DNA of 64,000 nucleotides from DATKPA01 sp051955985 (GTDB lineage Bacteria > Planctomycetota > Phycisphaerae > WQYP01). The translations under genes and the position numbers were made by a program. This document shows positions 1 to 7,900 of this stretch, one piece after another (position 1 is the first letter of the stretch; each line of letters opens with the position of its first letter). The notes below the pieces were generated by a model that saw only the letters and a program-made list of their open reading frames with translations, ran no database searches and was not told the origin of the DNA. The stretch lies in NCBI GenBank assembly GCA_051955985.1, contig JBQCGD010000147.1:54917-118916 (forward strand). The letters run 5' to 3'.

Positions 1-246
1 GCGGTGATTCGCCAGTATCCGCGTCTCGAGCTCCTTCGACTTGTCCGTCTTCACCCGGATCTGCGACTTCAATCGCTCCGCGATCCCCGCCATCCGCGCC
101 AGCGCCTGGTTGTACAGCGTCATCTTGCTCCGGAAATCCTGCTTCGCCGCTTCCATCAGCGCCTCGGGATTCCGTTCCTCCAGCCCCCCGACAAAGAGGC
201 CGAAGAACCCGCGTATAAGCCGACCGATCCGGGAAAAGAACGCCAT
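1..246 (-). CDS. PspA/IM30 family protein, N-terminal part (runs off window)
   Basis: Reading leftwards from ATG at 246-244, 82 codons stay open to the window edge. The product begins MAFFSRIGRLIRGFFGLF and continues with a helical, charged stretch (NPEALMEAAKQDF, then MTLYNQALARMAGIAERLKSQ). This is the amphipathic N-terminal helix and first coiled-coil hairpin of PspA/IM30/Vipp1 proteins, which bind stressed inner membranes and form ESCRT-III-like assemblies. A purine-rich site, AAGGAAGG, lies just before the ATG. Only about a third of a normal 220-260 residue protein is present, so the C-terminal helices cannot be judged. No phage-shock partner gene is visible on this side. Confidence 0.78.
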   Translation of the reverse strand, partial: MAFFSRIGRLIRGFFGLFVGGLEERNPEALMEAAKQDFRSKMTLYNQALARMAGIAERLKSQIRVKTDKSKELETRILANHR

Positions 247-444
247 CTTTCCTTCCTTTTCTGAATGCCGGGGACCTGCCTCTGGGGAAATGCCGTTTCA
301 TTGTCCGGCGCGCCCCCGAGCACGTCAAACAAATCCCCATTCCGGAAAAACACGCGTCGCCCACCGATCTCACCCGCAGAGAAATCGCCCTCAATTTCCC
401 TCCCCGCTACTCCGCAACACGCCTCCGCGGTTACACTTGACGCC

Positions 445-552
445 ATGCCCGATATTTCCCTCCACAATGCCATCAACGCCCCCCTCTTCGCCAAAAACCT
501 CGAATCCCTCTACGAAACAATCTGGCAACAACACACCGCACATCAACCATGA
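445..552 (+). pseudogene. C-terminal remnant of a SPINDLY/OGT glycosyltransferase
   Basis: This 35-residue open frame ends in NAPLFAKNLESLY plus a short tail. The full glycosyltransferase next door ends in NAPLFAQNLENLY, and the underlying DNA matches at about 31 of 39 bases. I see no other part of the enzyme upstream, so this is best read as the surviving tail of a second copy lost after tandem duplication. Its TGA overlaps the ATG of the intact gene (ATGA). A TACACT hexamer at 432-437 lies 7 bases before the ATG, so a leaderless mini-peptide is possible but unproven. Confidence 0.6.
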
Positions 553-2264
553 ACGAAACTCTCCAACACGCCCTGTCTCTCCACCAGGCCGGCAACCCCG
601 CCGCCGCCATCCCCCTCTATCAGCAATTCCTCGCCCAGAATCCCACCCACGACCCCACCCTCTACAACCTCGCCCTCGCCCACCTCCAGCTCGGCCAACC
701 CGCACAAGCCATCCCCCACTTCCACCGCGTCCTCCAGCTCGCCCCCGCCTACATGCTCGCCCACGCCAACCTCGGCTACGCCTATCTTCTAACCGAGCAA
801 CTCGACCAGGCCATCGCCTCCCTGAACACCGCTATCTCCCTCGCCCCCACCCTTTCCAAACTCCACCTCCACCTCGGCCACGCCCACAAAGCCCGCGCCG
901 AACTCCCCGAAGCAATCGCCGCCTACCGCCGCGCAATTCAACTCGATCCCGCCGATCCCGCCCCCCACTCCAGCCTCCTCTACACCCTCTACTACCACGA
1001 AGCCTCCACCCCCGAATCCCTCTACGCAGAACACGCCGCGTGGGCAAAGAAAATAGAAACCACGGACAACACGGAGAAGACGGAGCGAACGAATGAAACC
1101 TCCGTGCCCTCCGTGGTTCCATCTCCCCGTTCCTCCCGGCTGCGCATCGGCTACCTCGGCGCGAACTTCAACAACCACTGCCAATCCCTCTTCACCCTCC
1201 CCCTCCTCCAACACCACGACCGCACCCAATTCGAAATCTTCATCTACTCCAACACCGTCCGCGAAGACGACCTCACCACCCAGCTCCGACGGCACGCCGA
1301 CCACTGGCTCAACACCACCCACCTCACCGACGATCAACTCGCCCGGCAAATCCGCGCCGACCGCCTTGACCTCCTCATCGACCTCACCATGCACATGGCC
1401 GACAACCGCCTCCCCGTCCTCGCCCAAAAACCCGCTCCCCTCCAACTCACCTGGCTCGCCTACCCCAGCACCACCGGCCTCAAATCCATCGACTACCGCC
1501 TCACCGACCCCCACCTCGACCCACCCCCAATCGAAAATCGAAAATCAAAAATCGAAAATCCCACCTCCAGCGAATCCCCGCTCCACCTCCCCCACACCTT
1601 CTGGTGCTATGACCCGCTCGCTACCGAACCACAAGTCAATCCGCTCCCCGCACTGAACAGCGGCAGGGGGGTGATCACCTTCGGCTGCCTGAACAACTTC
1701 TGCAAAATCACAAACCCCACCCTCTTTGTGTGGTCTCACGTCCTCCGCGCCATCCCGAATTCCCGCTTGCACCTCCTCGCCCCCGACGGAAGTGCCCGCG
1801 CACGCATCCTCAACGCGCTGGATCACGAAATCGATCCACAGCGCATCACCTTCCTCGACCGCCGCCCACGCCCCGACTACCTCCGCCTCTACCACGACAT
1901 CGACCTCTGCCTCGACACCTTCCCCTACAACGGCCACACCACCAGCCTCGACGCCTACTGGATGGGCGTCCCCGTCATCACCCTCGTCGGTGGGGGGGGG
2001 CAAACCGCCGTCTCCCGCGCCGGCCTCAGCCAACTCACCAACCTCAACCTCCCCGAATTCATCGCCCGCACGCCGGAGGAATTCGTCCAAATCGCCGCCA
2101 CATTCGCCAACAATCTCTCCCGCCTCGCCGAAATTCGCTCTACCCTCCGCACGCGCATGCAAACCTCCCCCCTCATGAACGCCCCCCTCTTCGCGCAAAA
2201 TCTGGAAAACCTCTACCGCCACGCCTGCCAACGCTCCCACCCCTCCCGCCCCCTCAAAACGTAA
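549..2264 (+). CDS. TPR-containing SPINDLY/O-GlcNAc transferase-like glycosyltransferase
   Basis: 571 residues. Residues 1-150 form tetratricopeptide repeats (ALSLHQAGNPAAAIPLYQQF and following units). From about residue 197 (SRLRIGYLGANFNNHC) the protein matches the GT41 (OGT/SPINDLY) catalytic region, including the TWLAYPSTTGL segment, FGCLNNFCKITN, the nucleotide-sugar loop DLCLDTFPYNGHTTSLDA and WMGVPVITLVG. Enzymes of this type move a sugar from a nucleotide sugar to Ser/Thr of proteins; donor and target are not known here. Two low-complexity segments, residues 170-190 and about 328-338, are translated copies of repeats found elsewhere in the window and sit in linkers. The start overlaps the upstream remnant by ATGA; no strong ribosome binding site is seen. 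Confidence 0.85.
   Translation: MNETLQHALSLHQAGNPAAAIPLYQQFLAQNPTHDPTLYNLALAHLQLGQPAQAIPHFHRVLQLAPAYMLAHANLGYAYLLTEQLDQAIASLNTAISLAPTLSKLHLHLGHAHKARAELPEAIAAYRRAIQLDPADPAPHSSLLYTLYYHEASTPESLYAEHAAWAKKIETTDNTEKTERTNETSVPSVVPSPRSSRLRIGYLGANFNNHCQSLFTLPLLQHHDRTQFEIFIYSNTVREDDLTTQLRRHADHWLNTTHLTDDQLARQIRADRLDLLIDLTMHMADNRLPVLAQKPAPLQLTWLAYPSTTGLKSIDYRLTDPHLDPPPIENRKSKIENPTSSESPLHLPHTFWCYDPLATEPQVNPLPALNSGRGVITFGCLNNFCKITNPTLFVWSHVLRAIPNSRLHLLAPDGSARARILNALDHEIDPQRITFLDRRPRPDYLRLYHDIDLCLDTFPYNGHTTSLDAYWMGVPVITLVGGGGQTAVSRAGLSQLTNLNLPEFIARTPEEFVQIAATFANNLSRLAEIRSTLRTRMQTSPLMNAPLFAQNLENLYRHACQRSHPSRPLKT
1058..1118. repeat. CCACGGA-type 9-base-period repeat inside a gene
   Basis: AACCACGGA at 1058-1066 and TCCGTGGTT at 1110-1118 are perfect inverted ends of a copy of the CACGGAG family that also occurs at 36231-36260 and 62221-62267. 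It is read in frame as a Thr/Glu-rich linker between the TPR and catalytic domains of the glycosyltransferase. Confidence 0.75.
1530..1560. repeat. AATCGAAAATC repeat inside the glycosyltransferase
   Basis: A run of ATCGAAA/ATCAAAA units encodes ENRKSKIEN inside the catalytic region. The same run occurs at 12712-12746 in the GT4 gene, the only other place I find it. Confidence 0.75.
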
Positions 2265-3543
2265 TCCGCCACCGCAACTCAAACACCCCCACCACATCCT
2301 CATTCGGTGCATTCGTCGGATCAAAAATCACCTGGTATCCCAGCGTCAACTGGTTGTCCGGCGACACCTGCACCCGGTAAAAAAACTCCAGCGCAAACTG
2401 ATCGCGGAGGCTCGGCCCCGACGGCTGCCCCCACGCCCCGCCCAGCCCCACCACATCTGTCTTCGATATCATCTGCCCCTCCCACCCCACGCCCCCCGAC
2501 ACCATGTTGTTGATCCCGTTGATATTCCCCTCCCCCGTCCCGTACCGGAAAAACGGCGTGAAGTGCTCGCCCACTTTCTGATCAATGCTCAAATCCACGC
2601 CGGCGTCATGCGCCTTCCCGTTGCTGTCCCCCGCATCCCGATACCACCCCGTCAGCCGATACGTCCCCTTCCCCACCCCCGGAATCGTCGGCATATACCC
2701 CACCTCCCCCGCGGAAAACAAATTGAAATCCTGGAACAACGTATCAAACCCCGGCGTCGTCTTTTTCCCCTGCGCATCCTGCACGCCCGCCGTGACATAC
2801 CACTCGTTCGTCAGCTTCGTCAGCACGTTGATCCCCAGCCCCTGTCCCGGAAACGCCCGCACCGGAAACGTCGAAAACGCTGCGTTCATAAAATACTTGC
2901 TGTCGCTCTGCCAGTAGTTGGTGTTGTAATAATTCTCCGGGTCCAGCTTCCCGATCCGCACGACCACGCGGTCCTTGTCAAACCGCTGTTCCCAGTAAAG
3001 CTCCTTCATCGTGTAGACCTGCTCGCTGAACCCGTTCACCGTCCCCCACAGCGAGCCGATCTGCCCCCCAAGCTGCGAAGGCCGCTGGTCCGCAAACAGC
3101 GACCCGCGCCACTCGCTCGCAAAATACAGATACCCCGTCGTCTCATCCTCCTTCTTCCCCCACAGCCGCCAGTTCCCGAACAAATCAAAGTCGCCCCCCG
3201 CCGCATCCCGCATCCCCGGCCCATTCGACGCCACCTGCAAAATCGCGGTATACGCCAGCCCCACGCTCAACCCCACCTTGTCCAGTTCCTTGTTCATCCC
3301 CTTCCACACCGGATCGAACAGCGACACCGGCCCATATCTGAACACCCCCGCCGGCCGCCCGTACGCATCCATCAACCACGTATCAATACTGTTCGGCCCC
3401 TCCCCCGGCTCCAGCGTCAACTTCGGCGCGTTGATCACCGTCGGCTCCGTCGCCGGCTCCGCCGCGGAACCCGCCGCAAAAACCCCACTCCCTCCCAACG
3501 CTACCACCCCGACACCCAGACAATTCACCCATCCTCGCACCAT
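2254..3543 (-). CDS. OprB-like carbohydrate porin
   Basis: 429 residues. A signal peptide (about residues 5-30, GVGVVALGGSGVFAAGSAA) precedes alternating amphipathic strands and a final aromatic residue (ELRWRITF), as expected for an outer-membrane beta barrel. Segments such as LAYTAILQVASN, ELYWEQRFDKDRVVVRIGKL, NYYNTNYWQSDSKYFMNAAF and GLGINVLTKL match the carbohydrate-selective OprB porin family, which lets sugars diffuse across the outer membrane. A GGAG site lies 8 bases before the ATG. The last 11 bases overlap the convergent glycosyltransferase gene. Substrate is unknown; no sugar-uptake genes are adjacent. Confidence 0.8.
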   Translation of the reverse strand: MVRGWVNCLGVGVVALGGSGVFAAGSAAEPATEPTVINAPKLTLEPGEGPNSIDTWLMDAYGRPAGVFRYGPVSLFDPVWKGMNKELDKVGLSVGLAYTAILQVASNGPGMRDAAGGDFDLFGNWRLWGKKEDETTGYLYFASEWRGSLFADQRPSQLGGQIGSLWGTVNGFSEQVYTMKELYWEQRFDKDRVVVRIGKLDPENYYNTNYWQSDSKYFMNAAFSTFPVRAFPGQGLGINVLTKLTNEWYVTAGVQDAQGKKTTPGFDTLFQDFNLFSAGEVGYMPTIPGVGKGTYRLTGWYRDAGDSNGKAHDAGVDLSIDQKVGEHFTPFFRYGTGEGNINGINNMVSGGVGWEGQMISKTDVVGLGGAWGQPSGPSLRDQFALEFFYRVQVSPDNQLTLGYQVIFDPTNAPNEDVVGVFELRWRITF

Positions 3544-3560
3544 CCCAATCGCTCCGTAAA

Positions 3561-3594
3561 AACCCGAACCCCGAGACCCGGATCCCGAACCCCT
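3561..3594. repeat. CCCGAACCCCGAGACCC-type degenerate repeat
   Basis: ACCCGAACCCC, GAGACCCGG and ATCCCGAACCCC follow one another in the gap between the porin and the aspartase. It is one of several unrelated short-period repeat families in the window. No gene is carried. Confidence 0.5.
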
Positions 3595-3624
3595 CTGCTG
3601 CGGCCCCGCCGCGTCCTCTTCCCC

Positions 3625-5481
3625 TCACCGCACTTCCGTCATGTGCGCGGGACTCAGCAGCTCATCGAGCCGCTCCTTGGTCAACCATCCCTTCTGCAGC
3701 ACCAGGTCGTACACGCTCCCCCCCGTCGCCAGCGCCTCCTTCGCGATCGCCGCCGATTTCTCGTACCCGATCACCGGATTGAGCGCCGTCACCAGCCCAA
3801 TGCTGCACGTCACGTATTTCCTGCACTGCTCCTCGTTCACCCGGATTCCGCTGATGCACCGCGCCGCCAGCGTCACGCACGCATTCTTGAAAATCATCAG
3901 CCCATGCAGCAGGTCGTACGCGATAATCGGCTCCGCCATGTTCAGCTCCAGCTCGCTCGCCTCCGCCCCCATCGAAATCGTCACGTCGTACCCGATTACC
4001 TGGTAACAAATCTGGCTCACCACCTCCGGTATCACCGGGTTCACCTTCCCTGGCATGATCGACGACCCCGGCTGCATCGGCGGCAAATGAATCTCGTACA
4101 ACCCGCACCGCGGCCCCGACGACAACCACCGCAGATCATTGCAGATCTTCGACACCTGCACCGCCGCCCGCTTCAACGTTGCCCCCAACTGCGCAAACGC
4201 CCCCGAATCCTGCGTCGCCTCCACCAGGTTCCCCGCCTTCTTCAGCGGCAACCCCGTGATCTCCGCCAGCACCGCCGTCACCCGATCCGCATACCCGCGA
4301 GGACTGTTCAACCCCGTCCCGATCGCCGTCGCACCCATGTTCAATTCATGCAACTCCTCCACCGCCCGCTCCATCGCCTTCATCGCCGACGAAATCATCG
4401 CCGCGTACGCCCCGAACTCCTGCCCCAGCGTCATCGGCACCGCATCCTGGTTCTCCGTCCGCCCCATCTTCAAAATCTTCGCAAACTCCTTCTCCTTCGC
4501 CTCAAGCGCCCCGCGCAATTCCCCCATCGCCGCCACCGTCTCCTTCAGCGAAAAGATCACCGCAATCTTGATCGCCGTCGGATACGCATCATTCGTTGAT
4601 TGCGAGCAATTCACATGATCGTTCGGATGCAAATGCCGATACTCCCCCTTCTGATGCCCCATCAGCTCCAGCGCCCGGTTCGCAATCACCTCGTTGGCGT
4701 TCATGTTCGTCGAAGTCCCCGCACCCCCCTGCATCATGTCCACCACAAACTGCTCATGCAGCTTCCCCGCCAGTATCTCCTCCGACGCCCTCACAATCGC
4801 ATCCGCCTTCCCCTGCTCCAGGCACTTCAACTCCGCGTTCGCAATCGCCGCCGCCTTCTTCACGTACGCCAGCGCATTCACAAAATGCGCAAAATTCCGC
4901 AGCGGCACCCCCGAAATCGCAAAATTCTCCAGCGCCCGCACCGTCTGCACCCCGTAATACGCACTGTTCGGAATCTCCCGCTCCCCCAGCGAATCATGCT
5001 CCTGCCGGTACGACGTGATCGCCGCCACCTGCGCCTCGCGCTCCGCCAATTGCTCCGAGGCCGCCCGCAACCGCTCGCTTACCCGCCGCGCCGCCCGCGC
5101 CGCCATTCGGTAATACACCTCCGGCTTCTTCGCCTTCAACTCCTCCAGAGCCGCGCGCGGAATCTGCCACACCGTCGCCGCCCCGCTCAGCGTATGCCCG
5201 CTCGACGAGTGCGCCGTCTCATCCAGCAGAATCCCTTCCGAAACCAGCGCCCCCTCCCGCATCGTCGCCAAATGCGTCTGCCGCCCATGCAGCCCCCGCA
5301 CCAACTCAATCTCCCCCGCCAACACAATCCCCATCCACTCCCGCGGCGTCGACTCATGAAACAAATACGCCCCCGCCTCATACCGCACCTCCCTCCCTCT
5401 CTCCACAATCTCCGCCAACTCCTCCACCCCCACCCCCATCGCCTTCGCCGGCCCCACCATCTGCTCCCGCGTAATCTTCAT
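3625..5481 (-). CDS. aspA: Aspartate ammonia-lyase with N-terminal CRP-like (cyclic nucleotide-binding fold) domain
   Basis: 618 residues from the ATG at 5481, chosen because a GGAGG site lies just upstream; the frame is open further but only through repeat DNA. Residues 20-140 form a CRP-like beta roll (YLFHESTPREWMGIVLAGEI to QIPRAALEEL), but the usual phosphate-binding residues are degenerate. From about residue 158 (EHDSLGEREIPNSAYYGVQT) it is an aspartase/fumarase-class lyase with the signature GSSIMPGKVNPVIPE. The N-terminal lyase motif and signature context resemble aspartase (L-aspartate to fumarate plus ammonia) more than fumarase. The dcu carrier upstream on the same strand fits fumarate/aspartate traffic. 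The domain fusion is unusual and suggests allosteric or positional control of the enzyme (inference). Confidence 0.85.
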   Translation of the reverse strand: MKITREQMVGPAKAMGVGVEELAEIVERGREVRYEAGAYLFHESTPREWMGIVLAGEIELVRGLHGRQTHLATMREGALVSEGILLDETAHSSSGHTLSGAATVWQIPRAALEELKAKKPEVYYRMAARAARRVSERLRAASEQLAEREAQVAAITSYRQEHDSLGEREIPNSAYYGVQTVRALENFAISGVPLRNFAHFVNALAYVKKAAAIANAELKCLEQGKADAIVRASEEILAGKLHEQFVVDMMQGGAGTSTNMNANEVIANRALELMGHQKGEYRHLHPNDHVNCSQSTNDAYPTAIKIAVIFSLKETVAAMGELRGALEAKEKEFAKILKMGRTENQDAVPMTLGQEFGAYAAMISSAMKAMERAVEELHELNMGATAIGTGLNSPRGYADRVTAVLAEITGLPLKKAGNLVEATQDSGAFAQLGATLKRAAVQVSKICNDLRWLSSGPRCGLYEIHLPPMQPGSSIMPGKVNPVIPEVVSQICYQVIGYDVTISMGAEASELELNMAEPIIAYDLLHGLMIFKNACVTLAARCISGIRVNEEQCRKYVTCSIGLVTALNPVIGYEKSAAIAKEALATGGSVYDLVLQKGWLTKERLDELLSPAHMTEVR

Positions 5482-5514
5482 ATCAACCTCCAGCAAACCT
5501 AATCCAAAAAAAAT

Positions 5515-5642
5515 TGTGGCCCTTGGTGGCCATTCGTGGAAAACTCCCGTCGTCGTCCCTCTGTGTCCTCTGTGTCCTCTGTGTTCTCTGTGGTTAAAAC
5601 CGTCTTCGTGGTCCTTCGCGTCTTCGTGCCTTCGTGTTTCCG
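5515..5642. repeat. CACAGAG and CACGAAG 9-base-period repeats
   Basis: The dcu-aspA gap holds two blocks: CTCTGTGTC units at about 5558-5595 and CTTCGTGGTC/CTTCGTGCC units at about 5603-5640, with a single TTCGTGG before them. Translated leftwards they give the spurious ETRRHEDAKDHEDG and REHRGHRGHRG peptides often seen as false N-terminal extensions in databases. Confidence 0.8.
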
Positions 5643-5655
5643 TCGTCGGCCCCAC

Positions 5656-7053
5656 TCAGAAAAACATCTTCCCGATCAAAATCCCCGTCCCCACCGCCAC
5701 CACCGTCGCCACCAGCCCCGGCAGCATGAACGAATGATTCAGCACATACTTCCCAATCCGCGTCGTCCCGCTCCGATCAAAATTCACCGCCGCAATCAGC
5801 GTCCCGTACGTCGGTATAAAGAAATACCCGTTCACCGCCGGAAACATCCCCGCCAGCACCGCCGGCGACACCCCAATCGCCACCCCCAGCGGCATCAACG
5901 TCTGCGTCGTCGCCGCCTGGCTGTACAGCAGCATCGACGTCACAAACAACCCCACCGAAAACAGCGACGGATAATTCTTCGCCATCGCCGTCAGCCCCCC
6001 GATAATCGTCTCCTTGTTGTCCAAAATGAACGTATCCCCCAGCCACGCCAGCCCCAATATCCCGATCACCGCCGTGATCCCCGCCTGGCACGTCTTCGTC
6101 TTCACAATGCTCCCCGCCGACGCCTTCGTAAACAGCAGCATCAACGCCGCCAGCCCCAGCATCACGATCGCAATCACCTTCGGCATCGACACCGTCACCG
6201 CCTTCGCCACCACCGGCATCGCATCGTCCGGCTGCGTCTCCGCCGGCATCGTCGCCGCCGCCGACATCCCCGGCCCCGACACCTCCCGCAACCCCGGAAA
6301 CAACCCGCAACACACCACCGCCACCACCCCAAGCAAAAACATCCACGCCGCCAGCCCCGCCCGCCTCGGCAACTCCTTCTCCTTCTCCACACGCCCGCCC
6401 TCCTCCCCCGGCCCCTCCACTTCCCCCGCCGCCACACGCCGCAAATACTCCGGATCCTCATCCAACTCCACCCCCACCCGCGTCTGCACCAGCGCCGCCA
6501 CAATCACCCCCATCAACGTCGCCGGCACACAAATCATTAATATCTGCACCAGCCCCACCCCCTTGCCCCCCAATATCGCAATCATCGCCGCCGTCGCCGC
6601 CGACACCGGACTCGCCGTGATCGCCTGCTGCGACGCAATCGTCGCCACCGCGATCGGCCGCTCCGGCCGCACCCGCCCCTTCATCGCCACCTCATAAATC
6701 ACCGGCAGCAACGGATAAAAAATATGCCCCGTCCCCGCCAGGAACGTAAACACGTACGCCACGATCGGCGCCACGATCGTCACATTCTTCGGACTCTTCC
6801 GAATAATCCCCGCCGCAATCCGCACCAAATAATCAATCCCGCCCGCCGCCTCCATCGCCGACGCCGCCATGATCACCGTCAGAATGATCAGCAGCACCTC
6901 CCCCGGAATCGCACCCGGCACTGCACCGAACCCAAACACCAGCACCAGCATCCCCACCCCGCCCCACAACCCCATCCCCACGCCCCCCGCACGCGCCCCC
7001 ACCGCAATCGCCGCGAGCAGAACGACCAACTGCACCACAAGATTCAACGTCAT
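5656..7053 (-). CDS. Anaerobic C4-dicarboxylate carrier, DcuA/DcuB family
   Basis: 465 residues from ATG 7053, preceded by a GGAG site. It is a polytopic membrane protein with 10-12 hydrophobic segments; EVLLIILTVIMAASAMEAAG, AYVFTFLAGTGHIFYPLLPV, RPIAVATIASQQAITASPVS and the C-terminal FFIPTYGTLIAAVNFDRSGT are hallmarks of Dcu proteins, which exchange fumarate, aspartate and succinate across the inner membrane. A hydrophilic Glu-rich loop (about residues 225-250) and a segment around residues 280-300 are longer than in E. coli DcuA. It is followed by aspA on the same strand after 174 bases of repeat DNA, so the two probably share substrates. DcuA versus DcuB cannot be decided. Confidence 0.85.
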   Translation of the reverse strand: MTLNLVVQLVVLLAAIAVGARAGGVGMGLWGGVGMLVLVFGFGAVPGAIPGEVLLIILTVIMAASAMEAAGGIDYLVRIAAGIIRKSPKNVTIVAPIVAYVFTFLAGTGHIFYPLLPVIYEVAMKGRVRPERPIAVATIASQQAITASPVSAATAAMIAILGGKGVGLVQILMICVPATLMGVIVAALVQTRVGVELDEDPEYLRRVAAGEVEGPGEEGGRVEKEKELPRRAGLAAWMFLLGVVAVVCCGLFPGLREVSGPGMSAAATMPAETQPDDAMPVVAKAVTVSMPKVIAIVMLGLAALMLLFTKASAGSIVKTKTCQAGITAVIGILGLAWLGDTFILDNKETIIGGLTAMAKNYPSLFSVGLFVTSMLLYSQAATTQTLMPLGVAIGVSPAVLAGMFPAVNGYFFIPTYGTLIAAVNFDRSGTTRIGKYVLNHSFMLPGLVATVVAVGTGILIGKMFF

Positions 7054-7345
7054 GGTGAACTCCCGCTGCCGGCGAACACCCGCGTTTCTGGCACCTGCCC
7101 AGCTTTTGTCCCGTTTGACCGCCCATCCTAGTCCCCCCTCCCTCCCCCCACATCTAGGAGTTTTCCCAGTCCCAACCTCCCCCCGCTCCTCGGCTCTCCT
7201 CCTCGACATGTCCCATAACTCCCTGCAGCAACATAATTTAAAAATCTTCAAATTTTCCCATACCAACTCCCCCCGCGCCGTTACAACTACATACGAAAAG
7301 CAGTTCTTGTTCCTGCATTCGCCACTCCACATCCAAGGCGATGAC
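7054..7345. other. Divergent intergenic region between dcu and the sigma factor
   Basis: 292 bases separate two diverging genes and must carry both promoters. It is pyrimidine-rich at 7130-7200 and A/T-rich at 7230-7260. I see no convincing -35/-10 pair, RNA gene or repeat. Confidence 0.4.
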
Positions 7346-7900
7346 GTGAATCTGACGCGCGACAGCCAACCCCCCGCCACCGCTCCCTCCACCGAAGAAT
7401 TCGTGCGCCTTCTCATGGCCACCGAGGAAGACCTCTTCACCTACGCCTACTCCCTCCTCCGCAACGCCGAAGACGTCCGCGAAGTCCTCCAGGAAGCCGC
7501 CGTCACCACCTGGCAGCATTTCCACGAATTCGACACCTCCCGCCCCTTCTTCCCCTGGGCCTCCAAGTTCGTCTACTTCGCCGTCCTCAACTTCCGTAAA
7601 CGCAAATACTCCGCGCAGCACCTCTTCTCCGACCCCACCCTCCGCGCCCTCGCCGCCGATTACGAAACCCGCCACGAAGAATTTGACGCCCGCTCCGAAG
7701 CCCTCGCCGAATGCGTCGAAAAACTCCCCGCGCCCGCACGCACCCTCCTCAAACACCGCTACCACCAAAACCAGACCGTCCAGGAAATCGCCCGCAAAAC
7801 CAACCGCAAGGTCAATACCCTCTACAAAGCCTTCGACCGCATCCGCGGCTGGCTCCTCGATTGCCTCCAACGCACCCTCGCAGCGGAGGCCCGCCCATGA
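7346..7900 (+). CDS. ECF sigma factor, Rhodopirellula/Verrucomicrobium family
   Basis: 184 residues from GTG 7346; the alternative ATG at 7415 would remove the conserved EEFVRLL start of region 2. Region 2 is DLFTYAYSLLRNAEDVREVL followed by FFPWASKFVYFAVLNFRKRK; region 4 is LPAPARTLLKHRYHQNQTVQ followed by EIARKTNRKVNTLYKAFDRI. This matches the small ECF sigma family typical of planctomycetes and verrucomicrobia. Its TGA overlaps the ATG of the next gene (ATGA), which encodes the likely cognate membrane regulator. An upstream AAGG is a weak ribosome site. The controlled promoters are unknown. Confidence 0.85.
   Translation: MNLTRDSQPPATAPSTEEFVRLLMATEEDLFTYAYSLLRNAEDVREVLQEAAVTTWQHFHEFDTSRPFFPWASKFVYFAVLNFRKRKYSAQHLFSDPTLRALAADYETRHEEFDARSEALAECVEKLPAPARTLLKHRYHQNQTVQEIARKTNRKVNTLYKAFDRIRGWLLDCLQRTLAAEARP

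Noticed and set aside
5482..5655. N-terminal extension of the aspartase
   Set aside because: The frame is open but consists of translated CACAGAG/CACGAAG repeats; the ATG at 5481 has a good ribosome site and begins the conserved domain.
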